From Ligilactobacillus murinus DSM 20452 = NBRC 14221 (GTDB taxonomy: Bacteria > Bacillota > Bacilli > Lactobacillales > Lactobacillaceae), in the NCBI RefSeq assembly GCF_001591685.1, contig NZ_BCVJ01000013.1:1-41747 (forward strand): a stretch of DNA of 41,747 bases. Reading direction: 5' to 3'. How positions within the stretch are numbered: position 1 is the first letter of the stretch; the number at the start of each line of letters is the position of its first letter. The notes beneath the pieces were generated by a model. It did no database searches and was not told where the DNA came from. It saw nothing but the letters and a program-made list of their open reading frames with translations. The position numbers and the translations under genes were made by a program. This document shows positions 7,009 to 17,419 of this stretch, piece by piece.

Positions 7009-7722
7009 ATGAGTATCATTATTTTAGTTTTAGCAACGATCAGCTTCTTTTGTTTTACAGTCCTGCCTACCCTTAAACACCGCGTTTTATATGCTTTACT
7101 ATCATTTGCGATCATGGTGCTTTGTACTGGTGCGATCGTTTTGAATGATTCCTATAATTTTGGGATGAAAGTTCAAACGATCACCCAAAAACAAAAACTC
7201 GTTTCTTCGGTTCCTGATCAACTCGATGTCTTATTGTATCAACCACTTGGAACTAAGTCAGAAAGAGTTTATCTCTATCACAATTCTTCTGATGAGAAGA
7301 AATTGCGACAAACAAAAACGACTGATACGACTACCAAATACTCGCAAACTGGCAAAACTCCACAGTTAGTCGTGACAAAAGAGCGTTATGTCTACCAAAA
7401 TGGCCTTTCTGAGCTTTTCTTTGGTATCTTAGGCAATAATGATCGTCTCAAACATCAAACTTATGAGTTCAAATTGACCGATAATTGGTTTGTTTTGAGT
7501 ACTAAACAAGCTAAACAGCTAAAAAAATTACTTAAAGAACATGATACCGAACTCAAGCAAAACATTTCCCAGGTCATCCAACAAGAATTAGCTCAGAAAT
7601 TGCAACAAAACCCAACGATGTCTAGCTCAGAACGCGAGAAATTGGTCAAAGAGTTACAAAAACAAGCGACCCAACAGTTAGTCAAAAAATTGATCACTCA
7701 AGTTCAAGTAAATGATTCTTAA
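7009..7722 (+). CDS. DUF4811 membrane-anchored protein
   Basis: A 237-residue protein with two N-terminal helices (IIILVLATISFFCFTVLP and VLYALLSFAIMVLCTGAIVL) and an extracellular domain ending in a Lys/Gln-rich coiled coil (about residues 165-237). It fits DUF4811, a family found directly after EmrB-type exporters in lactobacilli. Its ATG abuts the MFS stop (TAGATG), with AAGGGGG as ribosome site, so it is co-translated. An accessory role on the outer face of the exporter, like an adaptor, is inference. Confidence 0.85.
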   Translation: MSIIILVLATISFFCFTVLPTLKHRVLYALLSFAIMVLCTGAIVLNDSYNFGMKVQTITQKQKLVSSVPDQLDVLLYQPLGTKSERVYLYHNSSDEKKLRQTKTTDTTTKYSQTGKTPQLVVTKERYVYQNGLSELFFGILGNNDRLKHQTYEFKLTDNWFVLSTKQAKQLKKLLKEHDTELKQNISQVIQQELAQKLQQNPTMSSSEREKLVKELQKQATQQLVKKLITQVQVNDS

Positions 7723-7766
7723 ACTAAATTTAAGGCATATTTATAAACGAATTTAAACAACTAGCG

Positions 7767-7772
7767 TATAAT
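7767..7772 (+). promoter_or_regulatory. -10 box before the 82-residue gene
   Basis: A consensus TATAAT at 7767-7772 lies 46 bases before the start codon; the -35 region is poor. A short GTATC/GATAC hairpin follows in the leader (about 7780-7796). Confidence 0.5.
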
Positions 7773-7818
7773 AGAGACTGTATCAAGTTAAGATACCCGT
7801 CCAGAAAGGAACATCTAT

Positions 7819-8067
7819 ATGGATAAACAAACTAATATTGTCTCTGCACAAGTTGTAGACGTAAAATCAAACAAGATCACTTTAAAAACTGAAGAAGATG
7901 AAGTTATCGAAGTGGCACGCCCTAAAAGCGCAGCCCATGATATGCTCTTCATCCAAACAATGAAAGACATCTTAAAGAGTGGGATCTGGATCCCTGTAAA
8001 TAAAAAACTCAAACAACTTTTACGTTACGACTGGTTTGAAACTCCAGTCGAACAATACTCATTTTAA
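7819..8067 (+). CDS. Small soluble protein, unknown
   Basis: An 82-residue charged protein (begins MDKQTNIVSAQVVDVKSNKI, ends WFETPVEQYSF) with no membrane helix or signal peptide. The first half reads like a small beta barrel (VSAQVVDVKSNKITLKTEEDEVIEVARP), the second is helical. I do not recognise a family. A good -10 box, the ribosome site AAAGGAA and a strong terminator directly behind it show an independent single-gene unit, which argues for a real gene. Confidence 0.75.
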   Translation: MDKQTNIVSAQVVDVKSNKITLKTEEDEVIEVARPKSAAHDMLFIQTMKDILKSGIWIPVNKKLKQLLRYDWFETPVEQYSF

Positions 8068-8070
8068 TAT

Positions 8071-8123
8071 AAAAAACGGGCTGAAAATCACGTTTAAAAC
8101 GTCGATCTTCAACCCGTTTTTTG
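8071..8123. terminator. Bidirectional terminator
   Basis: AAAAAACGGG with TGAA (8071-8085) pairs with TTCAACCCGTTTTTT (8108-8122) with a one-base bulge; A and T runs on the two sides let it work on both strands. It ends the 82-residue gene and can also stop transcripts of the glv operon arriving from the right. Confidence 0.85.
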
Positions 8124-8258
8124 TATGAGCTTTTCCTAGTTTCTAATTTTTATGCTCAAATTTTTGGGGATCGATTTTTTATCTGCTAAAATAAATCTCC
8201 CTTAACTTTCAGTAAATAGCACTATGTTTGTAGTCATATTCCGAATTACAACTCTTAG

Positions 8259-8307
8259 GAAATAGCGGTGTCCTACCTTCATCTCAAAGATAGAACACCG
8301 CTATTTC
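8259..8307. repeat. Hairpin of the intergenic repeat family
   Basis: GAAATAGCGGTGTCCTA (8259-8275) pairs with its near-complement at 8291-8307, 17 pairs with one G-U type mismatch. The flank towards the gene at 8338 (TACGCAACTAAACGCAATT at 8308) resembles the flank shared by the elements at 4250 and 41242. There is no T run, so it is not a standard terminator. Apart from this I see nothing in 8124-8337. Confidence 0.6.
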
Positions 8308-8337
8308 TACGCAACTAAACGCAATTTTTGCACTGTA

Positions 8338-8781
8338 TTAGTTTATAAACTTCAATCTGAGCCTGATCAAGAGAACAAAAAGTGTCAGCAATATGACCAG
8401 CGTAAAGGAAAGTAGCAACGCACCTTGATCTGTTGTTGGCTTTTGGAGAAACTTCTGTTGACTGAAACGTTGGTAAAAATAGATCAATAACGCTCCCACA
8501 AAGTTTAAACTCAAGAGTTGTTGTACCAAAGCTAGACTTAAAAACAGTGGCCTATCTGTCGCTTTGATCTTCCATAAGCCCGCTGCTAACAATAAGTTGA
8601 GACCTGCAATGATCGTTACTAAAGCTAAACTAGGCATCGTCTGTAAAGTCGCTGGCAAACTTTTGCCAAGGTCAAGTGCGACTAAAGATAGATATCCAAA
8701 TAAGATCGCACTTGAACCGATCCAGTAGCCTAATAAGATCTTCTTGTATACAGCTGGTCTTGCCAGCACTTGTTTCAACAT
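8338..8781 (-). CDS. Four-helix membrane protein, unknown
   Basis: A protein of about 147 residues with four hydrophobic helices (about residues 18-38, 50-70, 80-102 and 122-143) and a very basic end (RLRLKF). I do not recognise the family. The ATG at 8781 has AGGTGA five bases before it; a GTG at 8790 overlaps the rpiR stop but lacks a ribosome site. It is the last gene of the glv-type operon. A link to sugar uptake is suggested only by this position. Confidence 0.72.
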   Translation of the reverse strand: MLKQVLARPAVYKKILLGYWIGSSAILFGYLSLVALDLGKSLPATLQTMPSLALVTIIAGLNLLLAAGLWKIKATDRPLFLSLALVQQLLSLNFVGALLIYFYQRFSQQKFLQKPTTDQGALLLSFTLVILLTLFVLLIRLRLKFIN

Positions 8782-8786
8782 TTTTC

Positions 8787-9542
8787 TCACCTATCTTTAC
8801 TCATTTTTTCGGTCAACTTTCGAAAAAGATAATCAACAACGACTGATAATGTAACTAATGACTCGACCTTTTTTTCTTTGATAACGGAAAATGGCGTCAC
8901 ATAATAATGCAACGAAAAATCCGAATGACTCGCAAATGTGTTCTCGCCTGCTTGCGTCACACTCACAAGGGGGACATTCTTTAGCGTCCACATGAAGATG
9001 TTTCCTTTGATATTTTCCGTCTCTCCACTAAGCGAGGCCAATAAAACTACATCTTGCGGGGTGATCATCTCCATCGCCATATCAAGCTCAGTCTTATTTG
9101 GGATCGTGATCGCCCGTTTTCCCAGCTGTAACAGATTTTTAGCAAATTCATCTAAGATCCGCCGTTGCGAAAAACCTGTGCCGTAGCAATAGATCGTTTG
9201 GGCCTCTTTGAGCTGTTTCGTCAGATCATCCCATTCAACATGTTCCATGCCCTTGATCGTTTTAATGATATCTGAGAGCTGTAGATCAGCAAACATCTCT
9301 GTAGCTGGTTCAGCCTCTTTAGTGCTCGTCTTTAAAAAGTATTTAAATTCCGAGAAACCTGCAAAACCTAATTTTCTAACTAAACGTAAAACCGTTGATT
9401 TAGAAGTATAAGTTGCTGTAGCTAGTTCAGTGATCCCCAACTGTTGAACTTCCTTTTTATTATCCAACACATAACGCAAGATGGTCTTATCAAGATCTCC
9501 TAAGGCCTTTTGATGTTTTGTGATCAATTCTTCTAGTGTCAT
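8787..9542 (-). CDS. glvR: RpiR/MurR family sugar-phosphate regulator
   Basis: A 251-residue regulator. Residues about 1-75 are the RpiR helix-turn-helix (ITELATATYTSKSTVLRLVR KLGF region); about 105-235 are a SIS sugar-phosphate-binding domain (IYCYGTGFSQRRILDEFA, VVLLASLSGETENI). RpiR proteins sense phosphosugars; GlvR of the Bacillus glv operon belongs to this family and activates it. I start at the ATG at 9542, six bases behind GGGGG; an ATG at 9548 touches the ribosome site. It follows the GH4 gene in the same operon, so it likely senses maltose 6-phosphate or a similar substrate. Confidence 0.88.
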   Translation of the reverse strand: MTLEELITKHQKALGDLDKTILRYVLDNKKEVQQLGITELATATYTSKSTVLRLVRKLGFAGFSEFKYFLKTSTKEAEPATEMFADLQLSDIIKTIKGMEHVEWDDLTKQLKEAQTIYCYGTGFSQRRILDEFAKNLLQLGKRAITIPNKTELDMAMEMITPQDVVLLASLSGETENIKGNIFMWTLKNVPLVSVTQAGENTFASHSDFSLHYYVTPFSVIKEKKVESLVTLSVVVDYLFRKLTEKMSKDR

Positions 9543-9613
9543 GTGCATCCCCCTGCTTTGTCTAATTATACTAAATTATAGCATATTTCGCACAATCAAC
9601 TAAAGCGATTACA

Positions 9614-12564
<2,951 letters not shown>

Positions 12565-12613
12565 AAAACTTCACTACCTTTCCTAAAAAACTTTAGCTTT
12601 TCTTAACAACCTA

Positions 12614-12660
12614 AGCATACCATTTGGATGTATCCGTTTTCATCACTTTCTAGTAAAGTG
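12614..12660 (-). promoter_or_regulatory. glv operon promoter region with cre site
   Basis: TGAAAACGGATACA (12629-12642 on minus) matches the CcpA cre consensus at about 12 of 14 places. Downstream lies a possible -10, TATGCT (12614-12619). Directly upstream is a CACTTT/AAAGTG inverted repeat (12644-12660), a possible RpiR operator. cre over the -35 region predicts glucose repression. Confidence 0.5.
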
Positions 12661-12699
12661 GCATTTCCTTTCCTCTAGTGGGATAAAGTATCAACTTAT

Positions 12700-12793
12700 G
12701 GGAATTTTCCCAAAAAAGGGCGCTATCTCTAAACATATCTTAGAAAAGATACAAAGCTCTGTAAAAACAGCCTAAGCCATTCTCACAGAGCTT
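12700..12793. other. Palindromes in the glv upstream region
   Basis: Three inverted repeats lie in this gene-free stretch: GGGAATTTTCCC (12700-12711, perfect), TATCTT/AAGATA just after it (about 12736-12751), and AAGCTCTGT/ACAGAGCTT (12754-12762 with 12785-12793). The last could be a weak terminator on the minus strand but lacks a clean T run. They may be regulator sites for the glv operon; no gene is visible between 12587 and 12848. Confidence 0.4.
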
Positions 12794-12828
12794 CTCTAAA
12801 TATTTACTCTTTACACAGTGGTTGACAA

Positions 12829-12863
12829 TAAAAAAGTGCCTTGAGCTATCACCCAAAACACTT
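12829..12863 (-). terminator. Intrinsic terminator at end of small gene
   Basis: On the minus strand AAGTGTTTTG (12854-12863) pairs with CAAGGCACTT (12834-12843) including G-U pairs, followed by TTTTTTATT. It overlaps the last codons of the 41-residue gene. Confidence 0.7.
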
Positions 12864-12974
12864 AAAAAAATCTCCCGTTGTCCCTTCACGTGAAAATGTC
12901 CATTCCTCACTAGTCAACTCAGCTAGATCATTTAGCTTTGTTTTTTCACAAAATACCTCTTCGTAATACTTCAT
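12849..12974 (-). CDS. 41-residue protein, unknown
   Basis: An ATG at 12974 with AAGGGG seven bases upstream opens a 41-codon frame ending in TGA at 12849; it begins MKYYEEVFCEKTK and ends FFKCFG. It is acidic, has two Cys, and no membrane helix. The near-ideal ribosome site and the terminator placed exactly at its end support translation. I do not recognise a family; it could be a remnant of a longer gene. It lies between the marR terminator and the glv operon. Confidence 0.55.
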   Translation of the reverse strand: MKYYEEVFCEKTKLNDLAELTSEEWTFSREGTTGDFFKCFG

Positions 12975-13012
12975 AAAAATTCCCCTTTTTTGCAGATATT
13001 ATGATCCAAACT

Positions 13013-13044
13013 AAAAAATCCGCTGAGCAAAGTGCTCAGCGGAT
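13013..13044 (-). terminator. Intrinsic terminator after marR gene
   Basis: ATCCGCTGAGC (13034-13044 on minus) pairs perfectly with its complement at 13018-13028 around a five-base loop, followed by six T. It ends the khpB-marR transcript. Confidence 0.95.
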
Positions 13045-13053
13045 ATAACGCTA

Positions 13054-13524
13054 TTAGAATTTAGTTTTTTCCACCAAAAACTTGTTGTTATCTTCTAATT
13101 TCTTAGCGATGTCTTGGATAAATTTGACGGCATTTTTATACTCGTCACTGGACATATCGGCTGAAGCAAAGCAACCAGTGACACGGTCCTTGATCTGGTC
13201 TTCCAACTCAAGGGCTTTATCAGTCAAAGTGATATAGACCTTGCGTCCATCAGCCTTTGTCTTCGTACGAGTTACCCAGCCTTCTTTTTCCATGCGCTTT
13301 AGTAAAGGTGTCAACGTCCCGGTATCGAGTTTCAAACGTAGACCTAGATCACGAATGATCATCTTTTCTTTACTTTCCCATAAAACTAATAACGTGATGT
13401 ATTGCGCATAGGTCAAGTTATACTTCTTCAAGGCTTCAGTATAGAAACGGTTATAAAAGCGTTGTGCTGTATAGATCGAAAAGCACAATTCATCTTCTAA
13501 ATGGTTGGGTTTATGCTCAAACAT
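13054..13524 (-). CDS. MarR family regulator, OhrR-like
   Basis: A 156-residue MarR winged-helix repressor. The N-terminal sequence EDELCFSIYTAQRFYNRFY carries the single reactive Cys (residue 14) and following Tyr residues in the place of the peroxide-sensing site of OhrR, so it probably senses organic hydroperoxides. The DNA-binding part (LRLKLDTGTLTPLLKRMEKE, wing KADGRKVYITLT) is intact. A second Cys lies in GCFASAD. I chose the ATG at 13524 behind AGAGAGG; a TTG at 13530 is too near. No ohr peroxidase gene is adjacent; khpB lies 15 bases upstream. Confidence 0.88.
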   Translation of the reverse strand: MFEHKPNHLEDELCFSIYTAQRFYNRFYTEALKKYNLTYAQYITLLVLWESKEKMIIRDLGLRLKLDTGTLTPLLKRMEKEGWVTRTKTKADGRKVYITLTDKALELEDQIKDRVTGCFASADMSSDEYKNAVKFIQDIAKKLEDNNKFLVEKTKF

Positions 13525-13539
13525 AGTCAAAATCCTCTC

Positions 13540-14247
13540 TTAGTTCTTCCCTGTATTTTTGGCATACGCCGGCTCAACAACGACGAAGCGTCGCGGTTCA
13601 CTACCGCTTGAATAGGTTTTGACCTCAGTATTTCTAGCCAAAGCAGCGTGGATGATCTTTCTTTCAAACGAAGGCATTGGATCTAACCGTTGCCGTTGGT
13701 CTTGTTGAATTGCATCCCGTGCAACTTTTCGTGCCAAAAACTGGAGCGTTTCTTTGCGTCGCGCCCGGTAATCAGCCGCATCTAAGATAACTTGGACCTT
13801 CCTTTTACTCTTCCTATCCAAGAAATCCTGTGCTAACAACTGTAACGCATTGAGCGTTTTTCCGTGGCGCCCGATCAAGCTACCTTCCTGCTTAGTTTCA
13901 AAATTATAGATCACGACCCGTTTTTCCACCACCACATCGATCGTTGTCTTGATCCCCATCTTCTGTGTGACATCTGCCAAATAGTAACCTAATTCGTGCA
14001 GATATTTCTCCCAGTCTTCAACCTTTTGTTTTGCAACAGCCACTTTTTTAGCGTGTGGTCGTCCAGCATTTTTATGTGTTGTTTCTTCCTTAACAACGAG
14101 TTCCACCTCAGCTGGTTTCTTACCAAACCCTAAAAAGCCCTTTCTTCCTTCGCTGATAACTTTTACTTCGACCTGTGCTTTAGTCTTATGCAATTCCTCT
14201 AAGCCAGATCTGATCGCATCTTGTGTTGTCTTGCCCCAAAATTTCAC
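13540..14247 (-). CDS. khpB: KhpB/Jag RNA-binding protein
   Basis: About 236 residues with the three Jag parts: Jag_N (VKFWGKTTQDAIRSGLEELH to about residue 50), a KH domain (about 95-160, GXXG loop IGRHGKTLNALQLL), and R3H (about 165-235, FERKIIHAALARN). KhpB with KhpA binds RNA and affects cell elongation and division in streptococci and lactobacilli. I place the start at GTG 14247: AGGGGG lies six bases before it and Jag_N begins there. Usually it sits between yidC and mnmE; here it is split from both and precedes an OhrR-like gene. Confidence 0.93.
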   Translation of the reverse strand: MKFWGKTTQDAIRSGLEELHKTKAQVEVKVISEGRKGFLGFGKKPAEVELVVKEETTHKNAGRPHAKKVAVAKQKVEDWEKYLHELGYYLADVTQKMGIKTTIDVVVEKRVVIYNFETKQEGSLIGRHGKTLNALQLLAQDFLDRKSKRKVQVILDAADYRARRKETLQFLARKVARDAIQQDQRQRLDPMPSFERKIIHAALARNTEVKTYSSGSEPRRFVVVEPAYAKNTGKN

Positions 14248-14338
14248 ATCGTTTCCCCCTAAATAAAGCAATAAACTACATTTTTCAAAAAAGTGATCAA
14301 CAAAAATAGCAGACTAACTCGTCCGCAACTCATTTAGT

Positions 14339-14370
14339 AGTATAGCATACTTATATTGTGTTTCACACAA
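14339..14370 (-). promoter_or_regulatory. khpB promoter region
   Basis: TGCTATACT on the minus strand (14339-14347) is an extended -10 box without a clear -35. Upstream TTGTGT/ACACAA (14356-14370) is a perfect 6-3-6 inverted repeat at the -35 position, a possible operator. Confidence 0.45.
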
Positions 14371-14438
14371 ATATTAGACATGAAAATGCTTTTATTCAAA
14401 AAAGAACAAAATTCCTTAATTTATAAGCACTCTAAAAG

Positions 14439-14465
14439 TGGACATTTACTTAATTATGGTATAAT
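14439..14465 (+). promoter_or_regulatory. Aldo/keto reductase gene promoter
   Basis: TGGACA (14439-14444) and TATAAT (14460-14465) with TGG just before it (extended -10). The spacer is only 15 bases, which the extended -10 may offset. Confidence 0.55.
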
Positions 14466-14513
14466 CAAGGCGTGTAGTACACAATAATTCAATACAAGGA
14501 TAGGTGGGAATTT

Positions 14514-15365
14514 ATGAGTTTGATGAACACATATACACTTGAAAACGGCGTTAAGATCCCAGTTTTAGGTTTTGGTACTTGGCAAACTCCTGCAGGTAAG
14601 GTAGCTACCGATGCTGTCTTGGCTGCGCTTGATGCTGGTTTTACCCATATCGATACTGCTGAAATGTATGGCAACGAAAAAAGTATCGGTCAAGCCGTAA
14701 AAGCAAGCGGAATTGCTCGGAGTGACCTTTTTATCACAAGTAAATTGGATAATCAGGCTCATACTTACGAACTGGCTACTCAAGCCCTCGATCGTTCTTT
14801 ATCCGATCTTCAGACCGACTATTTGGACTTATTTCTGATCCATTGGCCTAATCCAAAGGCTTTTCGCGATCATGACTGGGAAAAACATCTCCAAGAGACT
14901 TGGCGTTCCCTAGAAGATGCCTACACGGCTGGGAAAGTCAAGGCGATCGGAGTTTCAAACTTTAAACCTAAGCATTTTGAAGTTTTGAAAAAAACACAAC
15001 AGATCCAGCCGATGGTCGATCAGATCCGGATCTGCCCAGGTGATGTCGATCGTTTGACTATTGATTACTGTCAACAACACGATATCTTATTGGAAGCTTA
15101 CAGTCCATTTGGTACCGGACAGATCTTTGCTAATGAGACCTTAAAAGCTTTGGCCCAAAAGAAAAAGCGTTCAGTCGCACAACTTTGCTTACGGTGGTCA
15201 TTACAACACGGTTATCTACCATTACCAAAATCGGTCCATCCGGCACGGATCAAAGAAAATACTGAAGTCTTTGATTTTGAATTGACCGAAAGCGAAATGC
15301 AACAGATCGATGCCTTAAAGGGCGTTGCTGGATTTGCAACTGACCCTGATACGGCCGATTTTTAA
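14514..15365 (+). CDS. Aldo/keto reductase
   Basis: A 283-residue TIM-barrel NADPH-dependent reductase. The catalytic tetrad is complete: D47 (FTHIDTAEMYGNE), Y52, K77 (ITSKLDN) and H110 (LFLIHWPNP). The phosphate-binding end shows LPKSVHPARIKENTEVF. Length fits the AKR5-like group annotated as 2,5-diketo-gluconate or methylglyoxal reductases; the natural substrate cannot be told. GGTGGG precedes the ATG. pepO follows after 20 bases, so the two share a transcript ending at the strong terminator 17321-17394. Confidence 0.93.
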   Translation: MSLMNTYTLENGVKIPVLGFGTWQTPAGKVATDAVLAALDAGFTHIDTAEMYGNEKSIGQAVKASGIARSDLFITSKLDNQAHTYELATQALDRSLSDLQTDYLDLFLIHWPNPKAFRDHDWEKHLQETWRSLEDAYTAGKVKAIGVSNFKPKHFEVLKKTQQIQPMVDQIRICPGDVDRLTIDYCQQHDILLEAYSPFGTGQIFANETLKALAQKKKRSVAQLCLRWSLQHGYLPLPKSVHPARIKENTEVFDFELTESEMQQIDALKGVAGFATDPDTADF

Positions 15366-15385
15366 AAACCTAAGGGGGAATTTTT

Positions 15386-17302
15386 ATGGGGGAAAATACA
15401 ACTGTCAATGAAGCTTTACTAAAAGATGACCTTTATCAAGCCGTCAACGGCGAATGGCTCAAAACTGCCGTGATCCCAGCCGACAAGGCAACTACGGGGG
15501 GCTTTGCCGACTTGGCTGACAATATCGAAGAAACGTTGATGGCTGATTTTGGCAAAATGTTGGCCAAAAAAGACCGACCACAGACCAAAGAAATGGCAGA
15601 ATTTGTCAAATTCTATCGCCTTGCGTCTGATTTTGAAGCTCGTAACAAAGCTGGCGCTACTCCAGCTAAAAAGTATTTGGATAAGATCTTAGCCTTAAAA
15701 GATCTAAAAGCTTGGCAAGCTGCTTTGCCAGATCTGATCCTTGAAAATTACGATGCTCCGTTTGAACTCTATGTTTCACCGGATATGAAAGATACTAAGC
15801 ATTACGCACTCCATGCTGATGTTCCATCTTTGTTTTTACCCGATAAGACCTATTATGAACCTGGCAATGAACAAGCTAAAACATTGCTTCAGATCTTAGA
15901 ACAAATGCTGACTGAGCTCTTCAAGTTAGCTGGCTATGATGAAGCATTTAGCCAAAAGACGATCACACAAGCTTTGGCTTACGATAAAAAACTAGCACCT
16001 TTCCAAAAGGATAGCACAGAACGCGCAGACTACGTAAAATCTTACAACAAGTACACTTTCCAAGATTTCGTATCATTGAGCGCACATGTCGATCTCGCTA
16101 AAGTCGTGACAAGTTTACTTGGAAAAGCGCCTGAACAAGTGATCGTCAGCGAACCTAAGTACTATGCGGCCTTAAATGAATTAGTCAACGAACAAACCTT
16201 TGAGAGCATGCGTAGTTGGTTATTTGTCAAAACTCTTCTTGGTCTAACCGGGTTATTGAGCGACGAGATCCGCGTTTTAGGGGGGACCTATAATCGGGCG
16301 CTCTCTGGTTCAAAAGAGGCAATGAATCCGCAAAAAGCAGCCTTTTACTTAGCGACAAATCAATACAGTCAAGTAGTCGGACTCTACTATGCTCATAAAT
16401 ACTTTGGGGCTCAGGCTAAAGCAGACGTGCACCATATGGTCGAAAAGATGATCGCTGTCTATAAAAAACGGCTGGAAGAAAATGAATGGTTGAGTGATGA
16501 AACACGTAAAAAAGCGATCGTTAAGTTAGATGCGCTCGGGATCAACGTTGGCTATCCTGATGAACTTGATCCCCTTTACTCCAAGTTCATCGTTGATGAC
16601 GACTTAAACTTAGTTGATAACGTGACAAAATTCACCAAGATCGTAACTAAGCGTCATTTTGAACGGATCGATGAAAAAGTTGATCGCACACGTTGGGAGA
16701 TGCCGGCGCACATGGTCAATGCTTATTACCACCCTTCGTTTAACATCATCGTCTTCCCCGCAGCGATCTTGCAAGCACCATTTTACAGTCTTGAACAAAC
16801 TTCAAGTGCTAATTATGGCGGGATCGGTGCCGTTATCGCCCATGAGATCTCCCATGCGTTTGATAACAATGGAGCTCAATTTGACGAACATGGTAACTTA
16901 GCTAATTGGTGGACTAAAGAAGACCTAGCCCACTTCCAAAAATTAGCTGAAAAAATGATCACACAATTCGATGGCCTAGAATTGCCTGCCGGAAAAGTCA
17001 ACGGTAAGCTTGTTGTTTCCGAAAACATTGCAGATGCAGGTGGGTTGAGCTGTGCGCTTGAAGCTGCCAAAAGCGAACCGGATGCAGATCTGCGTGAATT
17101 CTTCATCAACTGGGCCCGGATCTGGGGAATGAAGTCAACACCAGAGCGAGAAAAACTTCTCTTAGCGATCGATGTTCACGCGCCACATGTCTTACGGGCA
17201 AATATCCAGCCCCGTAACCTAGACGACTTCTATCAAGTCTTTGATGTCAAACCAGGTGATGGCATGTACCTAGCACCAGATAAACGGATCGCTATCTGGT
17301 AA
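15386..17302 (+). CDS. pepO: M13 endopeptidase PepO
   Basis: A 638-residue zinc metallopeptidase of the neprilysin family (M13), typical size for lactic acid bacteria PepO. Zinc motif HEISH at residues 486-490 and third ligand E546 in ENIADAGG, with the D550 partner, are intact; the substrate motif NAYYHP precedes them, and the C-terminal MYLAPDKRIAIW is the usual family end. No signal peptide is seen, so it acts in the cytoplasm on imported peptides, fitting the Opp locus 5 kb away. AGGGGG is the ribosome site. Confidence 0.96.
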   Translation: MGENTTVNEALLKDDLYQAVNGEWLKTAVIPADKATTGGFADLADNIEETLMADFGKMLAKKDRPQTKEMAEFVKFYRLASDFEARNKAGATPAKKYLDKILALKDLKAWQAALPDLILENYDAPFELYVSPDMKDTKHYALHADVPSLFLPDKTYYEPGNEQAKTLLQILEQMLTELFKLAGYDEAFSQKTITQALAYDKKLAPFQKDSTERADYVKSYNKYTFQDFVSLSAHVDLAKVVTSLLGKAPEQVIVSEPKYYAALNELVNEQTFESMRSWLFVKTLLGLTGLLSDEIRVLGGTYNRALSGSKEAMNPQKAAFYLATNQYSQVVGLYYAHKYFGAQAKADVHHMVEKMIAVYKKRLEENEWLSDETRKKAIVKLDALGINVGYPDELDPLYSKFIVDDDLNLVDNVTKFTKIVTKRHFERIDEKVDRTRWEMPAHMVNAYYHPSFNIIVFPAAILQAPFYSLEQTSSANYGGIGAVIAHEISHAFDNNGAQFDEHGNLANWWTKEDLAHFQKLAEKMITQFDGLELPAGKVNGKLVVSENIADAGGLSCALEAAKSEPDADLREFFINWARIWGMKSTPEREKLLLAIDVHAPHVLRANIQPRNLDDFYQVFDVKPGDGMYLAPDKRIAIW

Positions 17303-17320
17303 AGTCCGCTAAGCAATAAT

Positions 17321-17394
17321 AAAAGAGCCACCACGAACTGAAGTAACTCCCCTACTAACTTAGGGGCACTTCAGAGCTCGTGGTGGCTCTTTTT
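17321..17394. terminator. Long composite bidirectional terminator
   Basis: AAAAGAGCCACCACGA (17321-17336) pairs with its perfect complement at 17379-17394. Inside, CTGAAGT/ACTTCAG and CCCCTA/TAGGGG continue the stem with small internal loops. A and T runs on the outside make it work for pepO (plus) and for the antiporter gene (minus), which converge here. Confidence 0.9.
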
Positions 17395-17419
17395 ATTCAT
17401 CTAGCGCTGCTCGAGCTAT

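Noticed and set aside
12882-12897. Second parS-like word around TTCACGTGAAA
   Set aside because: Only 11 of 16 positions fit the consensus, it is not palindromic at the ends, and it lies inside the 41-codon gene.
14356-14370. TTGTGTTTCACACAA as a parS half site
   Set aside because: Only one half matches; it is better seen as a small inverted repeat before khpB.
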